From the NCBI RefSeq assembly GCF_937863485.1, contig NZ_CALMFY010000119.1:22432-86431 (forward strand): DNA of 64,000 nt. Reading direction: 5' to 3'. The notes under the pieces are model-generated. The model was not told the origin of the DNA. It searched no databases and worked only from the letters and a program-made list of their open reading frames with translations. A program made the position numbers and the translations under genes. This stretch comes from an uncultured Nostoc sp. (GTDB taxonomy: Bacteria; Cyanobacteriota; Cyanobacteriia; Cyanobacteriales; Nostocaceae). Below, piece by piece: positions 54,639 through 63,598 of this stretch. Positions within the stretch are counted from its first letter, which is position 1; every line of letters starts with the position of its first letter.

Positions 54639-55538
54639 TTACACTGTTGTTTTCTTGCGGTTATTTTCTCTTCCCTGGATGCCATTGAGGAACATTGGCA
54701 CAAACTTCTCGATAAACATCTGTGGATCGCGCTGCCAAGCCTTTTGTGCAGCCTGAATCCTAGTAAATTGCAACTCAGGCGCTAGCAAAGTCTGGGGTAA
54801 GCGTTCCATCAGATACTGGGGACGTTGCCAAAGCGGCATGGTATTTGCCACTTCCACCAGGTTGGCAACTCCCCGTAATTCTGCACCCAAGGTGATATCC
54901 ATTCCAGATTCAAACGCTGCCTGTTCAATTGCAGCATATTTAAGTTTAGCTTGCTCTACCTTTTGCCGATGTTCTGGACTCTTATCTGCTATTTGTGCCA
55001 GCCAACGGTTACCCCAACGAACATGTCCTGCTTCCTCTGGCAGAATTTTTTCAATAGTCTCCCGAATTTTGATGTTTTCTTCTGTCTGCGGTGCTTGTTT
55101 GAGAGCGTGAATGTGGGCAGAAAAATACTCACAACCCCGCTTTTCAGTAATGTTAATTGCTGCTAAAGCAGCTATCACACCGTCCTCTAGGTTGCGTTTT
55201 GGGTCATAGGTGTCTTTGTCTAGCAGCCGATCAAATTCATCGATATAGGAAGTTCCAAGAGGAGTTCCTACATTGCTTCCTAGATCGATCAGCAAATCAG
55301 TTAGCCACATGGCATGACGAGCTTCATCCGAGATGTGATGAGACAAATCCCGCACCAGTTCCGGTGGCTGTCCATTCAGTTGTTCAATTACCTCAGTCAG
55401 GTCTTTGCAACTGCGTTGTTCGCTGTAACGGTAGCGGTTAAGGGTAATTAGATGGATTTCGCGATCGCATACCACCCGTTTCAATATCTCTCTGGCACCC
55501 AAAACATTCTGAAATTTACGTGGGTAGGTAACTGTCAT
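54639..55538 (-). CDS. Ferritin-like (diiron) protein of unknown function
   Basis: 299 residues, mainly helical. Two ExxH metal motifs are spaced as in ferritin-like diiron proteins: DEARHAMWLTDLL and EEAGHVRWGNRWL, with further Glu in the first and third helices (REIHLITLNRYRYSEQ, NITEKRGCEYF). It may be an oxidase, hydroxylase or iron-storage relative; no partner gene indicates which. ATG 55538. Confidence 0.75.
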   Translation of the reverse strand: MTVTYPRKFQNVLGAREILKRVVCDREIHLITLNRYRYSEQRSCKDLTEVIEQLNGQPPELVRDLSHHISDEARHAMWLTDLLIDLGSNVGTPLGTSYIDEFDRLLDKDTYDPKRNLEDGVIAALAAINITEKRGCEYFSAHIHALKQAPQTEENIKIRETIEKILPEEAGHVRWGNRWLAQIADKSPEHRQKVEQAKLKYAAIEQAAFESGMDITLGAELRGVANLVEVANTMPLWQRPQYLMERLPQTLLAPELQFTRIQAAQKAWQRDPQMFIEKFVPMFLNGIQGRENNRKKTTV

Positions 55539-55829
55539 AAGTTATGTAAATTTTTGTAAATCTGTATTGTGATGTTAACTTAGTTTTTTGCAACTGCTGT
55601 ATCTGTGCCGCTTTACTGAAAAAAAAGAGTAAAAGTTACAAAAATTAATCACCTGGGTTTAACTTAGTGTAAATAAAAGTAACGAATAAATGTTCAGTCT
55701 TGGGAAAGGTGTGTTTTTCAGGTCAGACCAATCTGAAGCTAGATGATTTTAGTTGTCAAAAATGGATTGGAGAGATTTTCCCCCAAAGCCGGAAAATTAT
55801 AGGCAATAAAATATAAGTTTTTGTAAAAA

Positions 55830-55843
55830 GTAGCTTATGCTAC
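55830..55843 (+). promoter_or_regulatory. NtcA box upstream of gifA
   Basis: GTAGCTTATGCTAC fits GTA-N8-TAC exactly. A TATATT hexamer lies 12 bp further on at 55855-55860. The position, overlapping the likely -35 region, fits the known repression of gif genes by NtcA under nitrogen limitation. It differs by one base from the box upstream of glnA (57785-57798). Confidence 0.85.
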
Positions 55844-55908
55844 AGAATTTTTGTTATATTAGTCTTGTCAAGAAAGAAAAATTATATATTCACAAAATAG
55901 AGAGGACT

Positions 55909-56115
55909 ATGGTTATGTCTATCGCAGATAAATCTCGTGCGTTAATGGTGCGTGAACATCAGCAAGTTAAGAATCGCCAACAATCAATACTGATGCGGGC
56001 TGCACAAGAACTTGGTCTTCCTGAAGAAGCATCTCACTACTGGAATCCGATTCAAGGCAAGGTAGATGCTAACACTCGAATGATTTATGGGTCTAGTCAT
56101 GCTTCCATGAGCTAA
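55909..56115 (+). CDS. gifA: Glutamine synthetase inactivating factor IF7
   Basis: 68 residues from ATG 55909, six bases after GAGAGG; a second ATG at 55915 gives 66. The product (MSIADKSRALMVREHQQVKN, NRQQSILMRAAQELGL, then YWNPIQGKVDANTRMIYG and the SxASxS end) matches IF7. IF7 is an intrinsically disordered basic protein that binds and inactivates glutamine synthetase when ammonium is plentiful. It lies tail-to-tail with glnA. Earlier in-frame codons to 55837 overlap the promoter and are rejected. Confidence 0.9.
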   Translation: MVMSIADKSRALMVREHQQVKNRQQSILMRAAQELGLPEEASHYWNPIQGKVDANTRMIYGSSHASMS

Positions 56116-56178
56116 GTTTTAAGAGTTTTAAGGTTGATTTTTGAGTGAATGTCTCAACTGACAACTCTAGAAAAAAAA

Positions 56179-56201
56179 GCCACCCTCTACTCTAGGGTGG
56201 C
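56179..56201 (-). terminator. Terminator between glnA and gifA
   Basis: GCCACCCT ... AGGGTGGC forms an 8-bp (or longer) stem. Read on the minus strand it is followed by eight T residues, so it is a good intrinsic terminator for glnA. In the plus direction it could also help end gifA. Confidence 0.85.
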
Positions 56202-56236
56202 AAAACTTGTTATTTTTAGTTAGAGACAACTCTTAA

Positions 56237-57658
56237 TTAAGCATCGTAGTAGAGGTAAAACTCGTAAGGATGAGGACGCAGCTGCAACTGCTTGACTTCG
56301 TTACCTAGCTTGTAATCAATCCAATTTTCGATAAAATCTTCCGTGAAGACGCCTGATTCTGTCAAGAAGGCGTGATCTTTTTCCAGTGCTTGCAACGCTA
56401 GTTCTAAAGAACCTGGAGTTGAAGGAACCTTTGCCAGTTCTTCTGGAGAAAGTTCATAGATATTCTTATCTAAGGGTTCACCAGGATGGATTTTGTTCTT
56501 AATGCCATCAAGACCAGCACAAAGCATTGCAGCAAATGCCAAGTATGGGTTAGAAGTAGCATCTGGACAACGGAATTCTAAACGCTTGGCTTTGGGGTTA
56601 GTTCCAGATAGAGGAATACGAATAGAAGCAGAACGGTTCCCTTGGGAGTAAGCCAAGTTTACAGGAGCTTCATAACCAGGTACTAGGCGCTTGTAAGAGT
56701 TGGTACTGGGATTGGTAATTGCCAATAGCGCTGGTGCGTGTTTCAGAAGACCACCAATGTAGTACAACCCCATATCGCTCAAACCAGCATACTTATCACC
56801 TGCAAACAGAGGTTGGCCGTCTCTCCAGATGGATTGGTGACAGTGCATTCCCGAACCGTTATCGCCAAAAATCGGTTTTGGCATGAAGGTGACGGTTTTA
56901 CCGTATTTCTTAGCAACATTCTTGATGACATATTTGTAAATCATCAACCAGTCAGCCGCTTCGATCAACTTCCCAAACTTGAAACCAAGTTCGCACTGAC
57001 CACCAGTGGCAACTTCGTGGTGATGTTTTTCAATGGGTACACCTAATTGTGCCATCGTCAACAGCATTTCTGTGCGGATATCTTGGAAAGAATCCGTAGG
57101 TGAAACTGGGAAGTAACCTTCTTTGAAGCGTGGTTTATAACCTAAGTTGGGTTTTCCTTTTTCGAGTTTACCGGAATTCCAAGCACCTTCTTCGGAGTCT
57201 ATGAAATAATAGCCTTCGTTGGCGGTTTGGGCAAACCTAGCACTGTCAAAAATAAAGAACTCAGCTTCAGGGCCAAAGAAGGCTGTGTCACCAAGACCAG
57301 TGGAAACCAGGTAATCTATTGCTTTTTGGGCAATAACGCGTGGGCAACGATTGTACCATTCACCCGTGCGGGGTTCTTTAATACTACAAATTATACTTAG
57401 CGTTGGGACTTCCATAAATGGGTCGATCCAAGCAGTGTTGGGGTCGAGTACCATCGTCATGTCCGATTCGTTGATCGCTTTCCAACCCCGGATGCTGGAA
57501 CCGTCAAAAGGTACGCCATCAGTGAATGCAGTTTCATCGATTTGGTTTTGGTACAGTGTGAGATGCTGCCAAGTCCCTACTGTATCGATGAATTTGAGAT
57601 CAATCAGTTGAATTTTATCATCTTGAATTCTCTTCAAGACTTCTTGCGGTGTTGTCAT
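56237..57658 (-). CDS. glnA: Glutamine synthetase type I
   Basis: 473 residues, the normal GSI length. Motifs are complete: [79 protein letters not shown] and [17 protein letters not shown]. It makes glutamine from glutamate and ammonium. In cyanobacteria it is controlled not by adenylylation but by IF7/IF17 binding, and gifA lies next door. An NtcA box lies 127 bp upstream. ATG 57658. Confidence 0.97.
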   Translation of the reverse strand: MTTPQEVLKRIQDDKIQLIDLKFIDTVGTWQHLTLYQNQIDETAFTDGVPFDGSSIRGWKAINESDMTMVLDPNTAWIDPFMEVPTLSIICSIKEPRTGEWYNRCPRVIAQKAIDYLVSTGLGDTAFFGPEAEFFIFDSARFAQTANEGYYFIDSEEGAWNSGKLEKGKPNLGYKPRFKEGYFPVSPTDSFQDIRTEMLLTMAQLGVPIEKHHHEVATGGQCELGFKFGKLIEAADWLMIYKYVIKNVAKKYGKTVTFMPKPIFGDNGSGMHCHQSIWRDGQPLFAGDKYAGLSDMGLYYIGGLLKHAPALLAITNPSTNSYKRLVPGYEAPVNLAYSQGNRSASIRIPLSGTNPKAKRLEFRCPDATSNPYLAFAAMLCAGLDGIKNKIHPGEPLDKNIYELSPEELAKVPSTPGSLELALQALEKDHAFLTESGVFTEDFIENWIDYKLGNEVKQLQLRPHPYEFYLYYDA

Positions 57659-57784
57659 TGTTACTCCTTCTCTACCAATTTCCTAAAGTAATACCAGAAT
57701 CTTCTAAAGCATCCTAACCCTGCTGATCTCAATCAAGCCGTGACACACCAGAAATATCTTAAATACTAGCCATTCGCAGATTAT

Positions 57785-57798
57785 GTAGCTTATGTTAC
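57785..57798 (-). promoter_or_regulatory. NtcA box upstream of glnA
   Basis: GTAGCTTATGTTAC on the plus strand (GTAACATAAGCTAC on the minus) fits GTA-N8-TAC. Downstream in the direction of glnA there is TAGTAT about 16 bases after the box as a possible -10. NtcA activates glnA when nitrogen is scarce. The rest of 57659-58017 also serves as the promoter region for apcF. Confidence 0.85.
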
Positions 57799-58017
57799 AG
57801 ATGTCTGGATTCTCAAGTTATATTAACCTTTCGGTGATCATCTGTACAAAACTGGAAAGTTCATCACATAGGGGTCAACTTTGGCATAGAATCCTTAAAT
57901 AGTGGATAGATTGTTTTTGTGCCGAATCTATTTTTAATAGCACAAAAATTTAATGGTGCATAAGTGCAGCCAAAATAAATATCAAACCATAAATAGCAAT
58001 GATTGGGAGAAAAAGGA

Positions 58018-58527
58018 ATGCGCGATGCGGTAACAAGTTTAATTAAGAATTATGACCTAGCTGGTCGATATTTTGACCGGAATGCGATCGATAGTCTGAA
58101 GTCTTACTTTGACAGTGGTACAGCAAGAGTACAAGCTGCGGCAGCAATCAATACCAATGCGGCTGCACTTGTCAAGCAGGCTGGTTTACAGTTATTTGAA
58201 GAACTGCCAGAATTGATTCGCCCCGGTGGAAATGCTTATACAACTCGTCGTTATGCAGCTTGTCTAAGGGATATGGACTACTATCTGCGCTATGCCACCT
58301 ATGCGCTGGTTGCTGGAAACACGAATGTGTTGGATGAACGAGTGCTACAAGGGCTGCGGGAAACTTACAATTCTCTAGGAGTGCCTATTGGGCCTACGGT
58401 TCGCGGTATCCAAATTCTCAAGGATCTGATTAAAGAACAGGTGACAGCCGCAGGTGTGATTAATTCTAGCTTTGTGGATGAACCATTTGATCACATCACA
58501 CGCGAGTTGAGCGAGCAGGATATTTAG
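58018..58527 (+). CDS. apcF: Allophycocyanin beta-18 subunit
   Basis: 169 residues from ATG 58018, preceded by AAAAGGA; the upstream frame to 58003 adds five residues and is rejected. The sequence is a phycobiliprotein beta chain: MRDAVTSLIKNYDLAGRYFD, RPGGNAYTTRRYAACLRDMDYYLRYATYALVAGN with the chromophore-binding Cys, and LGVPIGPTVRGIQILKDLI. ApcF is a core-terminal component of the phycobilisome. Placement beside glnA matches the PCC 7120 order as I recall it. Confidence 0.93.
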   Translation: MRDAVTSLIKNYDLAGRYFDRNAIDSLKSYFDSGTARVQAAAAINTNAAALVKQAGLQLFEELPELIRPGGNAYTTRRYAACLRDMDYYLRYATYALVAGNTNVLDERVLQGLRETYNSLGVPIGPTVRGIQILKDLIKEQVTAAGVINSSFVDEPFDHITRELSEQDI

Positions 58528-58923
58528 CATCTATTTCTAGTGACTAGAAATCGCAGAACTATACAAATAAAGTTCGCGTAAGCGAGCTTAATGTATATCG
58601 CACTTTGGCTTGATTGGCAAGGTGCGTTTACTTTTATTAATGCAAAAATTTTTTGTCTGACAAATTAATTAGTAGTACTGAAAAATTTTTATATTCAAAG
58701 AAATTAAGAACCTTTTAATAAATTACCAAGAAAATAATCAATATTATGAAATATAGAATTTATCATTAAAACACTCAATCATACAAAAAGTCATTATGTT
58801 CTATCGGAAAAATGGGAAGATAAACGTATTATCAAAGGATTAACAGATATAAAATCAAAGGGTATGACAAAGGGTCGTTTAAATGTTCGTAAAGGTGAAA
58901 GAAATAACAATCAGTGATTAGAT
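58528..58923. other. AT-rich gap with a fragmentary frame
   Basis: At roughly 58763-58918 one frame without an ATG near its start reads IEFIIKTLNHTKSHYVLSEK and on to IKSKGMTKGRLNVRKGERNN. It may be a fragment of a basic protein that preceded the next small gene. No known family. Confidence 0.3.
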
Positions 58924-59142
58924 ATGGCGAGAAAAGACCTTTTTAAGTGGATGTTTGGCTTCGGATCAGGTAGGTGGTCATTAGAGGCTAAAGAAAAATA
59001 TCCTGATGTCCCAACATTAATTATTTGTTATCAAAGAGGTGAAAAAAGTAAGAAATGGGATGGTCATCCTATATATTTACCTATGTTAGTTTTACATAAA
59101 CAAAAATTTGTTTTAATGTTTAATTATGATGAGGATGAATAG
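58924..59142 (+). CDS. Small hypothetical protein
   Basis: 72 residues from ATG 58924: MARKDLFKWMFGFGSGRWSL, aromatic- and lysine-rich, ending in an acidic YDEDE. The DNA is very AT-rich. I do not recognise a family. Small size, odd composition and the basic fragment just upstream would fit the remains of a toxin/immunity type pair, but this is a guess. Confidence 0.4.
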   Translation: MARKDLFKWMFGFGSGRWSLEAKEKYPDVPTLIICYQRGEKSKKWDGHPIYLPMLVLHKQKFVLMFNYDEDE

Positions 59143-59225
59143 GTGATATTTTGAATTAGCGATCACGTCTCTGTAAAATAATTTTGCCAGATGAAAACTA
59201 TATTTTTGGAGTTATCTTTCGACTA

Positions 59226-59645
59226 ATGCCAGCCAGAGATATCTATCATACCGCAGTCATTAAAGCACTTATCGCAGATGGTTGGACAATAACCAACGAT
59301 CCCTTATACCTGGCATACGGAGGTAGAGAACTTTACGTAGATATTGGAGCAGAAAGAGTTACCATTGCTGCTGAGAGAGACGATCAAAAAATAGCTGTCG
59401 AAATCAAAAGTTTTTTGAGCCCTTCTCCCGTGAATGACCTCTAGGAAGCTGTAGGACAGTATGAAGTTTATCGTAGCGTGCTTAAAGAACTACAACCAAA
59501 ACGCCAACTTTATTTAGCAGTTCCCAAGCGAGTTTACGAAGGTCTATTTTCCGAACGCTTTGGTCAGCTAATTCTTAATAGTATAGGAATAAACCTAATT
59601 GTCTTTGACGAGCAACTAGAAAGGATTATTAGATGGATAAGCTAA
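59226..59645 (+). pseudogene. xisH: xisH homologue with an in-frame nonsense codon
   Basis: XisH is an endonuclease-like factor first linked to fdxN element excision in Anabaena, now known as a common XisH/XisI pair. The frame from ATG 59226 reads MPARDIYHTAVIKALIADGW, with YVDIGAERVTIAAERDDQKIAVEIKSFLS, the restriction-endonuclease-like core. TAG at 59442-59444 stops it, but the same frame then continues EAVGQYEVYRSVLKELQPKR to the normal end RIIRWIS at 59645. A single base change, such as CAG to TAG, explains it. It overlaps xisI by 13 bp. Confidence 0.85.
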
Positions 59646-59968
59646 CTCGGTATCGTGAAATTATTCGTCAGTTGATATTTGATTACGCTAGTCACAAGCT
59701 TGCTAACGGTCAAATAGAGACAGAAGCAGTCATTGACTCGGAGCGAGGCCACTACGAAGTGTTACACATTGGCTGGGATGGAGTGCGCCGCGTACATGGT
59801 TCGGTGGTACATATAGATATTATTAATGATAAAGTGTGAATTCAATATGATGGTACTTCCCAGCCAGTAGCAGAGGCATTATTAGAAGTGGGTATTTTGC
59901 ACAAAGATATTGTCTTGGGTTTCCATCCTGCTGAACTACGGCAATACACGGATTTTGCTGTATCTTAA
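59633..59968 (+). pseudogene. xisI: xisI homologue with an in-frame nonsense codon
   Basis: The frame from ATG 59633 reads MDKLTRYREIIRQLIFDYAS and then HYEVLHIGWDGVRRVHGSVVHIDI, typical XisI. TGA at 59837-59839 stands where XisI has Trp (DKV-W-IQYDGT). The same frame then gives IQYDGTSQPVAEALLEVGIL and on to the usual end ELRQYTDFAVS at 59968. One G-to-A change accounts for it. Both members of the pair are thus inactivated by separate nonsense mutations. Confidence 0.87.
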
Positions 59969-60109
59969 TTATTTTGATGTCGTGCATTCCAAAAGAATAA
60001 TACTATTTAAGTTGCGATCGCTCATAAATTAAACGCATTAGCTTATCTTATCTGAACTTGAACCGCTATAAGCCACAACAGAAGTTGCCGATGTTTGAGG
60101 CACTGATAT

Positions 60110-60544
60110 ATGGAAGAATTATTAACCCTGAAAGACTTGCTTGTTAAAGGCGATGTTCAAAGAGCATTGCTGATAGTCGAAGAATTAACAGAAATGAGTC
60201 GAAATGACATAATCAAGACGATTCGTAGCTATGCAGTGATTTTGCTATTGCATCTGATTAAACAACAAGCTGAAAATCGCACGACTCGCTTTTGGGAAGT
60301 CTCAATTCGGAATTCGGTTCGGGAAATTCAGCGGGAAAATAAGCGGCGTAAAGTAGAGGGCTATTATCTCACACCAGAAGAATTGTTAGAAATCTTAGTA
60401 GAAGCTTATTTAAATGCCATTGATGAGGCAACGCTTGAAGTAGAAGAAGGTCGTTATGAGCCAGAAGAATTAGAAAAGCTGATTAACCGAGAAGAAATTA
60501 TCAATCGTGCTTTGACTTTAATTTTACCAGGAGAGTCTAGTTAA
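60110..60544 (+). CDS. DUF29 family protein
   Basis: 144 residues from ATG 60110. The helical DUF29-like body contains IIKTIRSYAVILLLHLIKQQAENRTTRFWEVSIRNS, with a C-terminal acidic helix (EEGRYEPEELEKLINREEII). Cyanobacterial DUF29 proteins are abundant and of unknown function. Its stop directly abuts the TTG start of tlyA, so the two are probably translated from one transcript. Confidence 0.75.
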   Translation: MEELLTLKDLLVKGDVQRALLIVEELTEMSRNDIIKTIRSYAVILLLHLIKQQAENRTTRFWEVSIRNSVREIQRENKRRKVEGYYLTPEELLEILVEAYLNAIDEATLEVEEGRYEPEELEKLINREEIINRALTLILPGESS

Positions 60545-61363
60545 TTGGCTAAACAGCGACTCGACACACTATTAGTAGAGCTAAATTTATGTTCTTCTCG
60601 CGCCTTAGCACAGCGGTTAATTCAGGCGGGGGAAGTTACTGTTAATCAGCAGTTAGTTGATAAACCTGGTACTGAAGTTGATATTTCTGCTCAAATAAAT
60701 ATTAAGGAGCGATCGCCTTTTGTTTCTAGAGGCGGTGAAAAACTCTCCAAAGCTTTATCAGTATTTGCCATTCCCGTAGCAGAGCGCATTTGTTTAGATG
60801 GTGGGATTTCTACTGGTGGTTTTACTGATTGTCTCTTGCAAGCTGGAGCAAAAAAAGTTTACGGAATTGATGTTGGTTACGGACAAGTTGACTGGCGGTT
60901 GCGAAATGATTCGCGGGTAATTTTGCGGGAACGCACTAATTTACGGCAACTACGACCAGATAACTTATATGGGGAGAATGACCCGATTCCTGATTTGGCT
61001 GTGGTCGATGTATCGTTTATTTCTTTAACTAAGATTTTGCCTGCTTTGTGGCAACTAACTCAAGCTAACCGAGAAGCTGTACTGTTAGTCAAGCCACAGT
61101 TTGAAGTCGGCAGATCCCGTGTAGGTAAAAAAGGTGTTGTGCGTGATCCAAACGACCAAGCTGATGCCATTTTCCAGGTGTTGCAAACAGCCCACCTATT
61201 AGGATGGAAATACAAAGGCTTAACTTGGTCGCCGATCACTGGCCCTGCTGGGAATATCGAATATCTTTTGTGGTTGGGAATGGAAAGTGAAACACCATCG
61301 CCTGATTTAGAGGCAATTAAGCAAATAACGCAATCAGCAACAACTGATTTACGGAAGAGTTAA
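60545..61363 (+). CDS. tlyA: TlyA-family rRNA methyltransferase (S4 domain plus FtsJ domain)
   Basis: 272 residues from TTG 60545, immediately after the upstream stop. The N-terminal S4 RNA-binding domain is RLDTLLVELNLCSSRALAQRLIQAGEVTVNQ. The methyltransferase domain starts FVSRGGEKLSKAL, with CLDGGISTGGFTDCLLQAGAKKVYGIDVG for SAM binding and VDVSFISLTKILPAL. The family makes 2'-O-methylcytidine in rRNA. Its stop overlaps that of cp12 on the other strand. Confidence 0.92.
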   Translation: MAKQRLDTLLVELNLCSSRALAQRLIQAGEVTVNQQLVDKPGTEVDISAQINIKERSPFVSRGGEKLSKALSVFAIPVAERICLDGGISTGGFTDCLLQAGAKKVYGIDVGYGQVDWRLRNDSRVILRERTNLRQLRPDNLYGENDPIPDLAVVDVSFISLTKILPALWQLTQANREAVLLVKPQFEVGRSRVGKKGVVRDPNDQADAIFQVLQTAHLLGWKYKGLTWSPITGPAGNIEYLLWLGMESETPSPDLEAIKQITQSATTDLRKS

Positions 61364-61620
61364 ACGTCGTATATTAGACACTCTACAGAATCAGGATGGG
61401 TATCGCAATAATTTTCTAGAGAGGTTTTCTTTTGTTTTGCTTGGTGTTGATCAGCTTTCTCAGCTTGCAATTCTTCCACAATGTCCCAGGCTACGGCACA
61501 ACCAGCAGAATCACTGCCATCTTGCTCACAAGTTGTGCGGGCTTCAGTAATGGCTTCAGTAATCGCTTCTTCAATATTTGCCTTCCCAGCAGTTTCAAAT
61601 GAGTTTAGGCTAGTTGTCAT
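61360..61620 (-). CDS. cp12: CP12, Calvin-cycle regulator
   Basis: 86 residues. The N-terminal cysteine pair is C31 and C41 around EQDGSDSAG, followed by the conserved core AVAWDIVEELQAE. The C-terminal pair is C72 and C81 (YCDTHPDSVECLIYDV). CP12 is a disordered protein that, when oxidised, ties phosphoribulokinase and GAPDH into an inactive complex in darkness. It ends tail-to-tail with tlyA, sharing bases of the stop codons. Confidence 0.95.
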   Translation of the reverse strand: MTTSLNSFETAGKANIEEAITEAITEARTTCEQDGSDSAGCAVAWDIVEELQAEKADQHQAKQKKTSLENYCDTHPDSVECLIYDV

Positions 61621-62080
61621 GATCCTTTCACCTTTAGTTTACAGAGATAGATATTAACTGCAAGCTTTCAATGATCTCAGAAAGCTCACTCTCCGGGTGA
61701 CGCTCCTGCGTCGCTCTAAGCGTTCGCGTAGCGTCTCGTAGAGAAGCCATGCCGCAGGCTTTACGCTGCGCTAACGCCAGTCCCTCTTTGTTGGAGCAAC
61801 AAAGAGGGATTGGCTTACATTTACAGTTTAGATAAACTGACTACAAGAGGCGGTAGTAAACACCGTCATCTTTTTCGCAAAATTGAGTGGGAATTACCCT
61901 ATTGTCATCTTTGATTCAAAAAGGTAAGGAAATTCCACTAGTTGTGGTCACTAATAGAGATGGTCATGTTTTCAATCTTGCATCCAAAATTGGGAATGTC
62001 AGTCAATTGTCATAAGAGCTTGATAGAAGTTGATAAACGCTTATAAACAGCAACAAACGGGAAACAATTTTTATTTATTC
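61621..62080. other. Gap upstream of cp12 with dispersed repeats and a hairpin
   Basis: 61690-61780 is GC-richer dispersed repeat (GCGTTCGCGTAGCGTCTCG, CATGCCGCAGGCTTTACG). A 17-bp stem with one mismatch lies at 61777-61813 (CCAGTCCCTCTTTGTTG paired with CAACAAAGAGGGATTGG). The cp12 promoter is on the minus strand within the first ~100 bp. No gene. Confidence 0.55.
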
Positions 62081-63517
62081 TCAATACTTTATGCCTAATT
62101 CTTGTCGCAGACGATACAGAATTGTATTCTGGTCAACTTGAGAGAGAATTTCTTGAATGACGCTGCTAGCGCCCAACTGTCCCCAAGTGCAGCCTTTTTC
62201 GAGATAGACTTGGGCAGCTTTGCCAACAGAGTATGCTCCATAACCGGCGATACCAGCTTGAGCGATCGCACTGCCAGCAAAGGCAGTAATATTGCTGGGA
62301 TTGTCACCACTGGTGATTGCAGCCGTACTTTTACCCAAACCCAAAAGAAAACTACTACCTAATTCTCCCAGCAGCAAGCCACCGGAACTAAATAAAATTG
62401 TTTTTAAAATTTTTCCGGCTTCATAGCTAGTCATCGGCAAACCATACAATCTAGCTAGAGCGCGAATTAAAGCTAAATCGGCAACAGTTCCGCCAAGGAT
62501 ATCTAAGAAGGCGATGGGATTGAGCATTACTGCCAAAGCTTTGTATTTGGTAAATTGCCAGATGATATCTTCGGCTTCTTGTTCGCGTAAGTCGATGGTT
62601 TTTTGAGCGATCGCGGTTTCTGCGTCCCGTGCTTGGATCAGTGCATTTAAAGCGAGAAGCGATCGCCCTTCTCGATTGAGAATATTCAGAATAGTCTCTT
62701 TTAGTTTGTCTACTTGCGGTGGTGGTGTCTCCCATTCATAACTGACACGTCCATCAGGCCACTCAACCCTTACTTCCATTGGTGCTGGTTCTGCCGCCAC
62801 CATCACAATTTCATCAGGTAGTAGAGGCTTTGCTTGGGGAGCCACTGCGGTCTTCTCCCAAGGGGAGACGCCAAGGGCGATGGGGTTTCCCCAAGTGGAG
62901 CACGTGGCGTGATGTCCTGCACCGAGTTGTTGTAAATTTTGGTAAATCGCTCCCTGGTCTGTATCTGGATAAAGGTCTATCTTGTTAAACACCAAAATCA
63001 AGGGTTTTTGTGCTTGCCGCAATTCTAGCAGTGCCTGATACTCAGTGCGTGTGATATCACCAGACACGACAAACAAAATCAAATCCGCCTGATGTACCAC
63101 AACTCGTGCCATGTCCCCCCGTGACTCACCCTCAATTTCCTCTAATCCAGGGGTATCAATTAACTCTACCAGTACCTTACCCCCTGGCTGCCAACGCACG
63201 GAACGCGGCCATTGAGTGACACCGTTCAGGGGCCCAGTTTGCAGAATCTTGTCTCCCAGCAAGGCATTTAAAACTGCTGACTTACCACGACTCACCAAAC
63301 CAAAAGCCGCAATTCTAATAACGCTAGAGTCCAGCTTGTTGAGTGTAGAGTTCAAAGCTTCCAATTCCGGTTTCACTAAACCTGCCAATTCTGGGTTAGA
63401 TGAAAGCTGTCCTGACTTGCGAAGATATCCATACCAAGACAGCACTTGCCTGAGACTGGCGCGGGCACGATTTAAGTGAGTTTCTTGCAGATTACGCACG
63501 AAGTTAGGTTGATTCAA
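62081..63517 (-). CDS. Dynamin/Era-like GTPase with C-terminal membrane region, DUF697 type
   Basis: 478 residues. G1 is FGLVSRGKSAVLNALLG, G3 is LIDTPGLEE, G4 is LVFNKIDLY. The C-terminal half has hydrophobic segments (FLDILGGTVADLALIRALARLYGLP and GGLLLGELGSSFLLGLG), as in DUF697 GTPases of cyanobacteria and plastids. Residues about 199-226 (HHATCSTWGNPIALGVSPWE and on) are encoded by a dispersed repeat that matches 13518-13580. The expected join is LQQLGAG to LLPDEIVMVAAEPAP. The start is TTG 63517; a GTG at 63499 is an alternative. Confidence 0.82.
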   Translation of the reverse strand: MNQPNFVRNLQETHLNRARASLRQVLSWYGYLRKSGQLSSNPELAGLVKPELEALNSTLNKLDSSVIRIAAFGLVSRGKSAVLNALLGDKILQTGPLNGVTQWPRSVRWQPGGKVLVELIDTPGLEEIEGESRGDMARVVVHQADLILFVVSGDITRTEYQALLELRQAQKPLILVFNKIDLYPDTDQGAIYQNLQQLGAGHHATCSTWGNPIALGVSPWEKTAVAPQAKPLLPDEIVMVAAEPAPMEVRVEWPDGRVSYEWETPPPQVDKLKETILNILNREGRSLLALNALIQARDAETAIAQKTIDLREQEAEDIIWQFTKYKALAVMLNPIAFLDILGGTVADLALIRALARLYGLPMTSYEAGKILKTILFSSGGLLLGELGSSFLLGLGKSTAAITSGDNPSNITAFAGSAIAQAGIAGYGAYSVGKAAQVYLEKGCTWGQLGASSVIQEILSQVDQNTILYRLRQELGIKY

Positions 63518-63598
63518 GGTTGGACAAACAACAGGCTACATATCCATTTTGATCTAATTCCACCAGATGCTCAAAAAATGCTCAAACTGATCAGGGAA

